Below are positions 36,094 through 45,519 of a DNA stretch of 64,000 nucleotides, one piece after another. Origin of the DNA: Thermasporomyces sp040195635. GTDB taxonomy: Bacteria > Actinomycetota > Actinomycetes > Propionibacteriales > Actinopolymorphaceae. The stretch covers positions 186,001-250,000 of the forward strand of contig NZ_JBEFTX010000001.1 of NCBI RefSeq assembly GCF_040195635.1. Reading direction: 5' to 3'. The translations under genes were made by a program, and so were the position numbers. The notes under the pieces were generated by a model. That model saw nothing but the letters and a program-made list of their open reading frames with translations. It had not been told where the DNA came from and searched no databases. Within the stretch, counting starts at the first letter, position 1. Each line of letters begins with the position of its first letter.

Positions 36094-37068
36094 ATGCCAG
36101 GACAACACGGGGGACGCCAGAACGACCGGCCCCGCCAGAACGACCGGCCCCGGCGACTTCGCGCCGGGGACCGGGTGAGCGTCGTGGCGCCCGCCGGACC
36201 AGTGGCGCCGGACCTGCTCGACAAGGGGGTGGCGATCCTGTCGGCATGGGGGCTGGACGTACGCCTCGGCAGGTACGTCCACGCCCGGCATCCCCGGTTC
36301 GACTATCTCGCCGGTACGGACGGACAACGGGCCGAGGACCTGACGCGGGCCTGGTGCGATCCGGAGACGGTCGCGGTGTTCTGCGCCCGCGGCGGCTACG
36401 GTGCGATGCGGACTCTCGACCTTCTCGACTGGGACGCACTCGCCGCCGCACCGGCCAAGGTCTTCACCGGGTCCAGCGACATCACCGCACTCCACCAGGT
36501 GATCGGCTCGCGGCTGCGAATCCCTACCGTTTTCGGCGCGATGGTGGGCAGCGGCTCCTTCGTCGACGACCCGGTTGCCCAGGACAATCTGCGCCGCATG
36601 CTCTTCGCGCCCGATGCTGGCGTGCTGCTCGAGAGTCCGCGGGCCGCGCCACTGGTACCCGGTCGGGCACGCGGGATCGCGGTCGGCGGCAATCTGAGCC
36701 TGGTCGCGAGTGGTGCCGGGGTCCCGGAGATCGCACCGCCGCCTCCGGGGGCGATCGCGCTGCTCGAGGACGTCACCGAGGAGCCGTACCGCATCGACCG
36801 GTACCTCAGCCACCTCCGCCGGGCCGGGTGGTTTCGCAACGTGGCCGGCATCGCCCTCGGCTCGTGGGTCGACTGTGGTGAACTCGCCGACGTCCGCGAG
36901 GTCCTGTCCGACCGGCTGGGCGATCTCGGCGTACCCATCGTCTGGGAACTCGGGTTCGGCCACTGCCGTGGGCAGCTCGCGGTCCCGCTCGCCAGCGAGG
37001 TCGAGCTCGTATCGGACGTCCGGACCGGTACCGCCCGGCTGAGACTGACCGAACCTGCCCTCGCCTAG
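36094..37068 (+). CDS. LD-carboxypeptidase (S66 family)
   Basis: 324 residues from ATG 36094, with AAGGAG eight bases upstream. Removes the terminal D-residue from murein tetrapeptides during cell-wall recycling. The S66 triad is visible: nucleophile Ser in FTGSSDITALHQV, Glu in IALLEDVTEEPYRIDR and His in LGFGHCRGQLAVPL. The RGGYGAMR block is also typical. No signal peptide, consistent with a cytosolic recycling enzyme. A duplicated QNDRPR unit near the N-terminus comes from an 18-bp DNA repeat. Confidence 0.93.
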   Translation: MPGQHGGRQNDRPRQNDRPRRLRAGDRVSVVAPAGPVAPDLLDKGVAILSAWGLDVRLGRYVHARHPRFDYLAGTDGQRAEDLTRAWCDPETVAVFCARGGYGAMRTLDLLDWDALAAAPAKVFTGSSDITALHQVIGSRLRIPTVFGAMVGSGSFVDDPVAQDNLRRMLFAPDAGVLLESPRAAPLVPGRARGIAVGGNLSLVASGAGVPEIAPPPPGAIALLEDVTEEPYRIDRYLSHLRRAGWFRNVAGIALGSWVDCGELADVREVLSDRLGDLGVPIVWELGFGHCRGQLAVPLASEVELVSDVRTGTARLRLTEPALA

Positions 37069-37138
37069 CGTCCGGAGGAAGGGCCACGACCGCACACGTC
37101 CCCAGACCCCACACACCTCCCAGCCAGGAAGGACCGCT

Positions 37139-38470
37139 GTGAGCCCAGCCAGTACGCAGGATTCCGGGTCGTCCGGCCACCCCGACGATGGCGTCGAGGA
37201 GCTCTGCGCCGAGCTCATCCGGTTCGACACCACCAACCGCGGACCTGGCGACTCCGTGGGCGAGCGCGAGGCGGCCGCCTTCGTCGCCGACACGCTGGCG
37301 GCTGCGGGTTATGTGCCGAAGACGCTCGAGTCCGCTCCCCGGAGGGCCAACGTCATCACCCGGATCGCCGGCCGCGACCCCGAGGCCGACGCGCTGCTCG
37401 TCCATGCCCACCTCGACGTCGTACCCGCCGATCCGAGTGAGTGGTCCGTGCCGCCGTTCAGCGGAAGGGTCCAGGACGGCTACGTGTGGGGCCGTGGTGC
37501 GATCGACATGAAGGACATGTGCGCGATGGTCCTGTCCGTGCTGCGGTCGTGGGCGGTCCGGGAGGTGGAGCCGAGGCGCGACATCGTGGTGGCGTTCGTC
37601 GCTGACGAGGAGGCACACGGCGATTACGGCGCGAACTGGCTGGTCGACAACCACCCCGACCTGTTCGCCGGGTGTACGGCGGCGATCAGCGAGTCCGGTG
37701 GGCATACGTTCCATGTCGACGGCGTACGCCTCTACCCGGTGGCGGCCGGTGAGCGCGGCACCATCCATCTGCGGCTCACCGCACGCGGGCGGGCGGGGCA
37801 CGGGTCGCGGCCCAACCCCGACAACGCGGTCGTGAAGCTCGCGAAGGCGCTCAGCCGGATCGCGGACCACGTGTGGCCGGTACGCCTCACGCCGACGGTC
37901 CAGGCCTACCTCGAACACGCCGGCGCGGCCCTGAACGTCCCCGTCGACCTGACCGACATCGACGGCACCCTCGAACGCCTCGGCCGGGCGAGCCTGCTGG
38001 CCGCGGGCACGGTGCGCAACACGGCCACGCCGACCATGCTCGACGCGGGGTACAAGATCAACGTGATCCCCGGCACAGCCCACGCCCTGCTCGACGGGCG
38101 CGCGTTGCCCGGCACGGAGGAGGAGTTCCTCGCCACCATCGACGAACTGCTCGGCCCCGACGTCAGCCGCGAAACGCTCGACTACACCGAGGCCGTCGCA
38201 GCGCCCGTGGACTCGCCATGGTTCCGGGCCATGGGCGACGCGCTGCGGGCCGAAGATCCCGAGGCGGTCGTCGTGCCGTTCTGCATGGGAGGCGGCACCG
38301 ACGCGAAGGCGTTCGCCCGGCTCGGCATCGCCGGCTACGGCTTCTCGCCGCTGCGCCTGCCGCCCGACTATGCGTTCCGGGGAATGGCGCACGGGGTCGA
38401 CGAACGCGTGCCGGTCGACGGGCTGCGGTTCGGGGCGCGGGTGCTCGACCGGTTCCTGCAGGAGTGCTGA
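37139..38470 (+). CDS. M20-family metallopeptidase (dipeptidase/deacylase type)
   Basis: 443 residues from a GTG with GGAAGGA upstream. Dinuclear zinc ligands are in place: LVHAHLDVVPAD (His, with catalytic Asp), GRGAIDMKDMC (bridging Asp), FVADEEAHGDYGANW (catalytic Glu pair), and a late ligand His in GMAHGVDERVP. The middle dimerisation domain includes GRAGHGSRPNPDNAV. Cleaves dipeptides or N-acyl amino acids. Starts 70 bp after the LD-carboxypeptidase gene and could share its transcript; the two would recycle cell-wall or nutrient peptides. Confidence 0.93.
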   Translation: MSPASTQDSGSSGHPDDGVEELCAELIRFDTTNRGPGDSVGEREAAAFVADTLAAAGYVPKTLESAPRRANVITRIAGRDPEADALLVHAHLDVVPADPSEWSVPPFSGRVQDGYVWGRGAIDMKDMCAMVLSVLRSWAVREVEPRRDIVVAFVADEEAHGDYGANWLVDNHPDLFAGCTAAISESGGHTFHVDGVRLYPVAAGERGTIHLRLTARGRAGHGSRPNPDNAVVKLAKALSRIADHVWPVRLTPTVQAYLEHAGAALNVPVDLTDIDGTLERLGRASLLAAGTVRNTATPTMLDAGYKINVIPGTAHALLDGRALPGTEEEFLATIDELLGPDVSRETLDYTEAVAAPVDSPWFRAMGDALRAEDPEAVVVPFCMGGGTDAKAFARLGIAGYGFSPLRLPPDYAFRGMAHGVDERVPVDGLRFGARVLDRFLQEC

Positions 38471-38527
38471 GCTGGCGCGGACGTTCCTGCGTACGGGCGG
38501 TCGCGCGGTTTCCCGGTCGTCGTTGGG

Positions 38528-39184
38528 TCAGCTGCTGGTGCCGAACGGAAGGACGTCGGGCGACAGCGACCCTGAGTTGCCGACGTGCGCCGTCACCTTC
38601 CGCCGGTGGTGGCGCCGGCACAGCACTTCGTAGCCGAGGTCGAGCGCCCGCACCTCCTCGGTGTCGCCGATCACCACCTGCTCGCCCTCGGTGACCATGA
38701 CGCCGCCGACGGTGCGCGCGTTGTGGGTGCCGGGCCGGCCGCACCAGCACAGCGACCTCACCTGCAGGGCCTCCACCCGGTCGGCCAGCTCCACCAGGCG
38801 TTGGCTGCCTTCGAACAGCCGGGTCCGGAAGTCGGTCAAGATCCCGAACGCGTAGACGTCGACGCTCAACTCGTCGACGATGCGGCCGAGCTGCTCGATC
38901 TGCTCACCCGAGTAGAACTGTGCCTCGTCGCAGATCAGGTAGTCGATCCGTGCGCCCGCGGTCATCTCCCCCACCAGCAGGCGCTGCAGGTTGAGATCGG
39001 CCTTGACCTCGATCGCCGGCACGGTCAGTCCGAGCCGGCTGGAGAGCGTCGCCTGCCCGGCCCTGTCATTGCAGGTGAACAGACGCCCGGCAAGCCCACG
39101 TTGCCGCGCGTTGTAGTCCAGCTGAAGGGCGAGGGTGGACTTGCCGCAGTCCATCGTTCCGGTGAAGAAGACGAGTTCGGCCAC
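38528..39184 (-). CDS. tdk: Thymidine kinase (type II)
   Basis: 218 residues from GTG 39184, with AAGGA upstream. Salvages thymidine to dTMP with ATP. P-loop FTGTMDCGKSTLALQ, the DEAQF catalytic block (ICDEAQFYSG), and a zinc lasso CWCGRPGTHNAR with a later CRRHH are all present. The extra frame back to 39301 has no ribosome site. Converges on the M20 peptidase. Linkage to dut elsewhere in the window is coincidental. Confidence 0.95.
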   Translation of the reverse strand: MAELVFFTGTMDCGKSTLALQLDYNARQRGLAGRLFTCNDRAGQATLSSRLGLTVPAIEVKADLNLQRLLVGEMTAGARIDYLICDEAQFYSGEQIEQLGRIVDELSVDVYAFGILTDFRTRLFEGSQRLVELADRVEALQVRSLCWCGRPGTHNARTVGGVMVTEGEQVVIGDTEEVRALDLGYEVLCRRHHRRKVTAHVGNSGSLSPDVLPFGTSS

Positions 39185-39351
39185 GGCGAGCCATCCTTGC
39201 AAACTCAGGTTGCGAGACACGCCGTGATCGACTCGTGGTCGAAAAGGGTGGGCTACCTCACATCCCCCGCACTGCCAATGCCGCTGGACGTAAATGATCA
39301 CGCTTACCTGGCAAGTACCAACGATGCGCGGCGAATTTGCCGGGTGTCGTT

Positions 39352-39379
39352 GGAATGATCACGTATGCGTGATCATTCC
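39352..39379. terminator. Hairpin after the phosphatase gene
   Basis: GGAATGATCACG and its perfect complement (12 bp) enclose a four-base TATG loop. The stem can extend by GTTGG with one bulge. It begins 8 bp past the stop of the phosphatase gene on the minus strand. The arm core AATGATCACG occurs a third time at 39293-39302, so a protein-binding role is also possible. Confidence 0.7.
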
Positions 39380-39386
39380 CAACGGA

Positions 39387-40502
39387 TCAGGCGGCGACGA
39401 GGAGGGGCACCAGCATCTCGTCGGCGGTGAGTGAGCCGTGCCAGCCGAGCAGGCTCGCCTCCATGGGAAACTCGGCGGCACATTCCACGGCGACATCGCC
39501 GAGCGAAGCGATCACGACATCACCCAGGCGCGGCAGCACCCGTTCGTCCACGGGACCGAACCAGCCCTGGGTCACGGCCTCGTCCCGGGTGAGCACCACC
39601 GCGTCGGGCCCGAGCCGTTCGCGCCAGGCCGCCACCACATCGTCGGTCGCCCCAGGTTCGGTGTAGAGGTAGCGCAACCGTGGATCACCGCCGACGAGGT
39701 AGACCCCCGCACGGAGTCGCGGGTCGCTGTCGACGTCGACCCGTCGGTCGAAGGGTACGTCGAGCATGCCGTGGTCGCCGGTGATGAGCAGCGTCGCGTC
39801 GGCGGGTAACGCCGCACGGAGGCGCGCGACGAAGGCGTCGGTCGCTGCCAGCTGGTGTCTCCAGGCCGGCGAGTGGCAGCCGTCGCGATGGCCGGTCCAG
39901 TCGAGGCTTCCTTCGTACAGATAGACCAGGCTGCGCTGGCCGCGGGCCGACGCCTCCGCGGTGTATGCGATCCGCTGCCCGGCACTGTCGGCCGCCACGA
40001 ACTCGCCACCGCGGAGCCCCGCCACGGTGAGGCCCGAGCCGCGAAACGCTTTGGGTGACACCGATGTCACCGCGACGCCGGCACGTTCGGCCTGCTCGAG
40101 GAGAGTGGCGTGCGGCTGCCAGACCAGTGGCTCGACGGTGGTGTTCCAGCGCAGGGTGTTGAGGAGGTGGTCGGTGCCCGGCACCAGCATCGTGTAGCCG
40201 ACCACCCCGTGCTCACCGGGCGGGCGCCCGGTGCCGAGGCTGACCAGGCTCGTCGAGGTCGTGGACGGCACCGGCGCGGTCAGCGGCCGCCCGCTCTGGT
40301 CGGCGAGCCCGGCGAGGTACGGCGCCTCGGTGGCGTAGGTCCGCAGCAGGTTCCAGCCGAACCCGTCGATGAGGAGGACGACGTACCGCCTCGCCGGCGG
40401 CAGCCCGAGCAGGTTCCGCGCGCTTTCGACCTCCAGACCCGCCATCGCGGCCGCGACGAGATCAGAGAGGGCGGCCTCGCCGTACTTCGGGAGGACCAGC
40501 AT
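39387..40502 (-). CDS. Alkaline-phosphatase-superfamily phosphodiesterase/nucleotide pyrophosphatase
   Basis: 371 residues. The first metal-binding Asp is in VVLLIDGFGWNLLR, the nucleophile Thr in VPSTTSTSLVSLGTGRPP, and later ligands in LLITGDHGMLDVP (Asp-His). It has no signal peptide. The family hydrolyses phosphodiesters or pyrophosphates such as NTPs or nucleotide sugars. It starts directly after the DUF5998 stop with no spacing, so the two are one unit. Confidence 0.92.
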   Translation of the reverse strand: MLVLPKYGEAALSDLVAAAMAGLEVESARNLLGLPPARRYVVLLIDGFGWNLLRTYATEAPYLAGLADQSGRPLTAPVPSTTSTSLVSLGTGRPPGEHGVVGYTMLVPGTDHLLNTLRWNTTVEPLVWQPHATLLEQAERAGVAVTSVSPKAFRGSGLTVAGLRGGEFVAADSAGQRIAYTAEASARGQRSLVYLYEGSLDWTGHRDGCHSPAWRHQLAATDAFVARLRAALPADATLLITGDHGMLDVPFDRRVDVDSDPRLRAGVYLVGGDPRLRYLYTEPGATDDVVAAWRERLGPDAVVLTRDEAVTQGWFGPVDERVLPRLGDVVIASLGDVAVECAAEFPMEASLLGWHGSLTADEMLVPLLVAA

Positions 40503-41093
40503 TCACCGGACCGACGGGCGCCGGGACACGCTCGACAGTTCCTGCGCGAACCCGAGCAGGCGTCCGACGGCGTCGCCACCCTCGGCGGCCGAGCTGACCT
40601 GGACCGTCACGTCGTCGGAGGAGAACGTGCCGCTGTAGCCGTGGTCGGCCTCGCAGTTGGGGTCGGCGCAGGCGGCCGGCTCCAGCTCCAGACGTCCCAT
40701 CGCTCCCCACCCGACAGTGAGGATCGCCGAGTGCACAGCCCCGCCTGGTTCGTACGCCGCCGGGTTGGCGACCACGCGGCTCACCACGACCGAGCTCACC
40801 CGGTCGATGGGTACCGCCTCGGTCGACGCCGTGGCGTAAGGCGTCGGCAGGCTGTCGTCGGCGGGGTGTTCGTCGGTGTGGCCCACGATGAGCCGCGTCG
40901 GGGTGAGGACCAGCACGGTGATGTGGCGGGTCACCTCGTCGCGGGTGAACGTCGGCTCGTGGTGGACGAAGTACGACAGCACCCGCTCACCGGCGAGGCA
41001 GGTCTCCAGCGCGTCGGCGACGACATCCGGGTAGTAACCGCTCCGGTCGATCGCGGCGCGAAGCTCGACTGTCGTGCTCACGGACTCACTCAT
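40503..41093 (-). CDS. DUF5998 family protein
   Basis: 196 residues from ATG 41093, with AAGGA eight to nine bases upstream. An actinobacterial protein of unknown function: GYYPDVVADALETCLAGERV, YFVHHEPTFTRDEVTRHITV and the CADPNCEADHGYSGT cysteine/histidine cluster, which could hold a metal. Adjacent to the phosphatase gene and near argS, an arrangement seen in several actinobacteria. Confidence 0.9.
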   Translation of the reverse strand: MSESVSTTVELRAAIDRSGYYPDVVADALETCLAGERVLSYFVHHEPTFTRDEVTRHITVLVLTPTRLIVGHTDEHPADDSLPTPYATASTEAVPIDRVSSVVVSRVVANPAAYEPGGAVHSAILTVGWGAMGRLELEPAACADPNCEADHGYSGTFSSDDVTVQVSSAAEGGDAVGRLLGFAQELSSVSRRPSVR

Positions 41094-41180
41094 GGCTGTC
41101 ATCCTTCCACGCCGAGCGTCCACTCGGTCGGCGACCGCGCTGTGGCGGCACCGAGAGACCAGCGCCGCCACAGGGGGCTC

Positions 41181-42911
41181 CTACATGCGGTCGGGAGCCG
41201 AGATGCCCAGGACGGAGAGCCCGGTGGCGAGGACCCGCCCGGTCACGTCGCAGAGGACGAGCCGGCTGGCCTTCGTCTTCTCGTCCTCGGCACGCAGAAC
41301 CGGACAGTGTTCGTAGAACGCCGTGAACGCCGTGGCCAGGTCGAAGAGGTACCCACAGATCCGGTGCAGCTCGACGCCTTCAGCCGCCTTGTGCAGCACG
41401 CCCTCGAACTCGGCGAGCCGCAGCGCGAGCCGGTGCTCCTCCGGGGCGGTGAGCACGACCTCGGAGCCCTTGATGCTCGCCGGATCGATCTCCCCACGCC
41501 GGAACACCGAAAGGATCCGCGCACGGGCGTACTGGAGATACGGCGCCGTGTTGCCGTCGAAGGAGACCATCTGGTCGAGGTCGAACAGGTAGTCCTTGAT
41601 CCGGTCGTTGGACAGGTCGCCGTACTTGATCGCCCCGATCCCGACCGCTCTCGCGACGGCTGACCGCTCGTCGGCGTCGAGGTCAGGTGCCTTCTCGCTG
41701 ACCACGGCCTCCGCGCGCTGTACCGCCGCGTCGAGCAGGTCCGCGAGCTTGGGCAGGTCTCCGGACCGGGTCCGGAGCCGCTTGCGGTCGGTGCCGAGCA
41801 CCATCCCCATGGTGATGTGCTCCGCGGTGGCTGGAGGCTTGAGCCAGCCGGCGTCCCGGGCCGCCACGAACAGCATCGCGAGCCGCAACCGCTGCTCGTT
41901 GGCGACGACGTAGTAGATCCGGTCCGCATGCAGGTCGAGCAGGCGCCGGCGGATCGCCACCAGATCGGTGGCTTCGTAGTTGTAGCCGCCGTCGCGCTTG
42001 CGGACGATGATCGGGAACGGCTTGCCGTCGCGGCCGGTGAAACCCTCGGGGAAGAGGCAGATGGCGCCGTCACTCTCCCGCAGCAGACCGAGCCGGTCGA
42101 GTTCCTCCACGATGCCGGGCAGACCATCGTTGTACGCGGATTCGCCGACGTTGTGCTCAGGGGTCAAGGTGATGTCGAGCGCGTCGTAGACGCCCTGGAA
42201 GTGCTTCTCCGACTCCTCGATGAACAGTTTCCACAGCGCGTGGGTCGCGGCGTCACCGCTCTGCAGGAGCACCACCCGACGGCGGGCCCGGTCGGCGAAG
42301 TCCTCGTCGGCGTCGAACTTCCGCCTGGCCGCCTGGTAGAAGTCCGTGAGGTCGCCGAGCGCGAAGTCGTCGGAGGTCGGGTCGGCGCCCGAATCGGCGA
42401 AGTGCTCGATGAGCATGCCGAACGTCGTCCCCCAGTCGCCCAGGTGATTCTGCCGGACCACGTCGTGGCCGAGGAACTCCAGCAGCCTGGCGAGTGCGTC
42501 ACCGATCACCGTCGAGCGCAGGTGCCCGACGTGCAGCTCCTTGCCGACGTTCGGTCCGGAGTAGTCGACGAGGATCTTCTGCGGCTCGGCTACGGTCGCA
42601 ACTCCGACGCGCTCGTCGGCGGCCATCTCCTCGACGATTCGGGACAGCGCGGAGTCGGCGACCGTGAGGTTGAGGAACCCCGGACCCGCGATCTCAGCCT
42701 TTGCGACGAGGTCCTCGATCTTGGCGACGTTGAGGATCGCGGCCGCGATCTCGCGCGGGGGGCGTCGGAGCTTCTTCGCCAGCGGGAGTGCGCCGTCTGC
42801 CTGGTAGTCGGCGTGGTCGGAACGCCGGACCGCGGGGTCGGCGTGATCGCCGGCAACCTCGGAGAAGGCACGGGCCAGTCGGTCTGTCAGCAGCTGGGGA
42901 AGGTCCGTCAC
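41181..42911 (-). CDS. argS: Arginyl-tRNA synthetase
   Basis: 576 residues from the GTG at 42911 (VTDLPQLLTDRLARAF); GTG 42929 is the alternative. Charges tRNA-Arg. Class I signature HIGH appears as GKELHVGHLRST. The KMSKS region is the weak version found in some ArgS (GTDRKRLRTRSGDLPKL). The DALR anticodon-binding domain is at the C-terminus (LQYARARILSVFRR onward). SGPNVGKELHVGHLR and LGDWGTTFGMLIEH are strongly ArgS-like. Followed by DUF5998 at 87 bp. Confidence 0.96.
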   Translation of the reverse strand: MTDLPQLLTDRLARAFSEVAGDHADPAVRRSDHADYQADGALPLAKKLRRPPREIAAAILNVAKIEDLVAKAEIAGPGFLNLTVADSALSRIVEEMAADERVGVATVAEPQKILVDYSGPNVGKELHVGHLRSTVIGDALARLLEFLGHDVVRQNHLGDWGTTFGMLIEHFADSGADPTSDDFALGDLTDFYQAARRKFDADEDFADRARRRVVLLQSGDAATHALWKLFIEESEKHFQGVYDALDITLTPEHNVGESAYNDGLPGIVEELDRLGLLRESDGAICLFPEGFTGRDGKPFPIIVRKRDGGYNYEATDLVAIRRRLLDLHADRIYYVVANEQRLRLAMLFVAARDAGWLKPPATAEHITMGMVLGTDRKRLRTRSGDLPKLADLLDAAVQRAEAVVSEKAPDLDADERSAVARAVGIGAIKYGDLSNDRIKDYLFDLDQMVSFDGNTAPYLQYARARILSVFRRGEIDPASIKGSEVVLTAPEEHRLALRLAEFEGVLHKAAEGVELHRICGYLFDLATAFTAFYEHCPVLRAEDEKTKASRLVLCDVTGRVLATGLSVLGISAPDRM

Positions 42912-43032
42912 AACACGTAAGGATCTCACGTCCAGTCCACCGAATTGCCGCGGCCGGCCCAGGTGTCGCCGAGCGACACCCGCCCACAGGGCTACCGCGG
43001 AGTCGAGTGTCGGTGCGCTAGCGTGACGAGTT

Positions 43033-43692
43033 GTGGCGTACGACGGAAAAGTAACGGTTGGCGGACCACCTGCGGTCCGGGAGCTCACCGGCCTCGTCCT
43101 CACCAAGGTCGCGGTCGGTCCGATGGACAACAACGCTTATCTTCTCCGATGCCGCGAGACCGGCGAGAAGCTCCTCATCGATGCCGCCAACGAAGCGGCA
43201 ACGCTGCTCGGCCTGCTCGACGCCGACGGCCCGCTGGCGCGCGTGGTCACCACCCACCGGCACGGCGACCACTGGCAGGCGCTCGCGGACGTCGTGGCAC
43301 ACACCGGCGCCCGGACCACGGCGCACGTCGACGACGCCGAGGGGATCCCGGTACCGACCGACGAGGTCCTACGCGACGGAGACCAGGTGTCGGTGGGCTC
43401 GTGCACGCTCGAGGTGATCCATCTGGTCGGCCACACGCCGGGTTCGATCACCCTGCTGTACGACGAGCCGGGCGGCCGGCCGCACATCTTCACCGGCGAC
43501 AGCCTCTTCCCCGGCGGGGTCGGCAACACGCACGGGTCGAAGAAGGACTTCGAGAGCCTCCTGGGCGATGTGGAGCGCAAGCTGTTCGACCGCTTGCCGG
43601 ACGAGACGTGGGTCTATCCGGGTCACGGTGCCGACACCACCCTCGGCACGGAACGCCCCCACCTCGGCGAATGGCGTTCCCGCGGCTGGTGA
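43033..43692 (+). CDS. MBL-fold metallohydrolase (glyoxalase II-like)
   Basis: 219 residues from GTG 43033. No ribosome site is seen, but TAGCGT eight bases upstream suggests a leaderless mRNA. Dizinc motifs: VTTHRHGDHWQALADV, the later ligand His in LVGHTPGSITLL, the bridging Asp in FTGDSLFPGGVGNTHG, and the last His in VYPGHGADTTLG. It probably hydrolyses a thioester or lactone; substrate unknown. Confidence 0.9.
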   Translation: MAYDGKVTVGGPPAVRELTGLVLTKVAVGPMDNNAYLLRCRETGEKLLIDAANEAATLLGLLDADGPLARVVTTHRHGDHWQALADVVAHTGARTTAHVDDAEGIPVPTDEVLRDGDQVSVGSCTLEVIHLVGHTPGSITLLYDEPGGRPHIFTGDSLFPGGVGNTHGSKKDFESLLGDVERKLFDRLPDETWVYPGHGADTTLGTERPHLGEWRSRGW

Positions 43693-43700
43693 GATCCCTC

Positions 43701-43716
43701 GGGCGAGGCTTCGCCC
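43701..43716. terminator. Short hairpin after the MBL hydrolase
   Basis: GGGCGA/TCGCCC, six base pairs with a four-base loop, 9 bp beyond the stop. Weak on its own, but well placed between convergent genes. Confidence 0.4.
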
Positions 43717-43842
43717 ACTTCGCCAGAAGGTGATCAGCGCATGACGGCTCGGACGGTCCTGGCGACCTGTCGGAGTGGTCCCACCGTCGATCGACGACTA
43801 CCTCGCCTTCGGATGTCGGCGGGATTCAGAGGTGGGCGGGGT

Positions 43843-44376
43843 TCAGAGATGGGCGGGATGGGAAGGGACGCGGGGGTGGCGACCGGCGGACAGCATGTCG
43901 CGCATGAGCTGATAGCCGTGCGTACGCGAAACAAGGTCGCCCGCGATCGCTTCGCTGATCAGACCGGCGGTGTCGCAGGTTGGTATGCCGGCCAGCCGGG
44001 CGTACCGTAACGCCTCCCGGTCGTCACTCACCCAGTGCGAGCCGGCGAACTCGGGCCAAGACTGGATCACGTAACAGGTCTGGGCTTCGCCGAGGTGGCG
44101 TAGCGCCTGCCGCGGTGGCCCGCCGAAGACCGCGCGGCGGAGGCGTTCGATCTGGTGGATGTCGTGGGCTTCGGTGATCTCGACGGGCTTCCCGAGCCAA
44201 CCGTCGCGCCCGATCGTCGCGAGGCACGGGTAGGTCCTTGCCGATCGGTCCGCCTCGAAGGCGATCGCCTCCACCCATCGACCGCGCCCGGCGAGAGTCT
44301 CCTCGAGTAGCGCCAGGCTGTCGACCGCCGCGAAGTTGCAGAGGACGGTGTTGTCGGGGAACCAGTAGGCGGTCAC
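43843..44376 (-). CDS. PIN-domain-like protein, probable toxin of an XRE-ImmA/PIN pair
   Basis: 177 residues. The N-terminal strand with an acidic residue (YWFPDNTVLCNFA) and the C-terminal SDDREALRYARLAGIPTCDT (paired Asp) fit the PIN ribonuclease fold. It would cleave RNA. GTG start overlaps the upstream ImmA-type stop as GTGA, so it is made only with its partner. XRE/COG2856 proteins paired with PIN proteins are a predicted type II toxin-antitoxin combination; activity here is inferred. Confidence 0.75.
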   Translation of the reverse strand: MTAYWFPDNTVLCNFAAVDSLALLEETLAGRGRWVEAIAFEADRSARTYPCLATIGRDGWLGKPVEITEAHDIHQIERLRRAVFGGPPRQALRHLGEAQTCYVIQSWPEFAGSHWVSDDREALRYARLAGIPTCDTAGLISEAIAGDLVSRTHGYQLMRDMLSAGRHPRVPSHPAHL

Positions 44377-45512
44377 GGAACGAACTCGGGCTCCGGATCG
44401 CCGGCGCCCGGTTCAGCCGGCGTCTCGAGGGCCCGCCGCAGGATGTCGACGTCGACACCGACGAGGTTGGCGAACGGGCGCAAGGTGGCCTTGCCGTCGA
44501 GATAGGCCGTGAAGGTGTCCCGGACGAGCGCTGCGGGGAGCCGCGATCGGCGACTCGACTCGATCCAGTCAGCGAACTCACCGCTCCGCCCCACCCGGAA
44601 CGCGCACGCGGCGGTCGTCAGCGTACGGAACTCCTCCCGAAGCGGGGTCGCGATGAGGCCGAGGGCGTGAAGGCGGTAGGCGAGGGTGCTGGGCGAGACG
44701 GAGAGGCGCATGACCAGCGCGGCGAAGTCGTCGACCGACAACCCGCCGTCGCTCGGTACCGCGGCGCGCAACGCATCCTCCGGAAGCAGGAACGCGGCGG
44801 CGAAGGCGTTGGCGGTGGCCTCGGACGGATGGCGCCGGCGTTCCGGATCCATCACGTCCTTGTCGATCGAGAGGCCCTGGTCGTCGCCGGCCAGCAGGTG
44901 GCCCAGCTCGTGAGCGACCGTGAAGCGTTGCCGGGTCGGATATTCGCTCGTCGCCACCAGGATGAGCCGGGTGTGCTTGTCGTGCCAGGCCAGGCCGTCA
45001 CACCCGGCCGGAATCATGCTCACGGCGACGTCGATGCCGAAGTAGTGCTCGACGACGGACGCGAGATCCCGGGCAAGCGGATCGCCTCCCGCCTTGCGGA
45101 GTTCGCCGACGACCTGGGCGGCGAGGCGGGCGCCGTTGTCCGCCGGCAGGCCGGGAGCGTCGACCGAACGCACTGCCCCCGATGCCTGCTCGTAGCCGAG
45201 GAACGCGAGATCTTCCCGGGCCTGCGCCAGGCGGGTCGCCTCGCGAACGCCCGCTTCCACACCACCGTCATGGACGCTCTCGGCGCGGGCAGCCACCGCG
45301 GGCGGGCCGGCCCTGCCGCCGAGAAGCCAGTCGACGGTCACGTCGCCGAGCTCAGCGATGTGCGCGAGGTCCAACGAGGTGAACCGCCGCACGCCCGACA
45401 GTGACTTGGACATCTTCGACGCGTCCAAGCCCGCTCTGGCGGCGAACGCCGACTGCGTGAGCCCGCTGGACTCGATCAGTGCGCGCACCCGGGTCGCGGT
45501 GGAGTCGGCCAT
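44373..45512 (-). CDS. XRE-type regulator fused to ImmA/IrrE metallopeptidase
   Basis: 379 residues from ATG 45512. HTH at about 6-60 (GLTQSAFAARAGLDASKMSK). A linker of about 100 residues is followed by the ImmA/IrrE zinc peptidase with HELGH at 201-205 and the third-ligand region SEATANAFAAAFLLP. A C-terminal extension of about 120 residues follows. ImmA proteins cleave repressors or antitoxins, and the fused HTH can also repress. The leaderless promoter carries a palindromic operator over its -35 (45533-45549), consistent with autorepression. Coupled to the PIN gene. Confidence 0.88.
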   Translation of the reverse strand: MADSTATRVRALIESSGLTQSAFAARAGLDASKMSKSLSGVRRFTSLDLAHIAELGDVTVDWLLGGRAGPPAVAARAESVHDGGVEAGVREATRLAQAREDLAFLGYEQASGAVRSVDAPGLPADNGARLAAQVVGELRKAGGDPLARDLASVVEHYFGIDVAVSMIPAGCDGLAWHDKHTRLILVATSEYPTRQRFTVAHELGHLLAGDDQGLSIDKDVMDPERRRHPSEATANAFAAAFLLPEDALRAAVPSDGGLSVDDFAALVMRLSVSPSTLAYRLHALGLIATPLREEFRTLTTAACAFRVGRSGEFADWIESSRRSRLPAALVRDTFTAYLDGKATLRPFANLVGVDVDILRRALETPAEPGAGDPEPEFVP

Positions 45513-45519
45513 GAGATCG

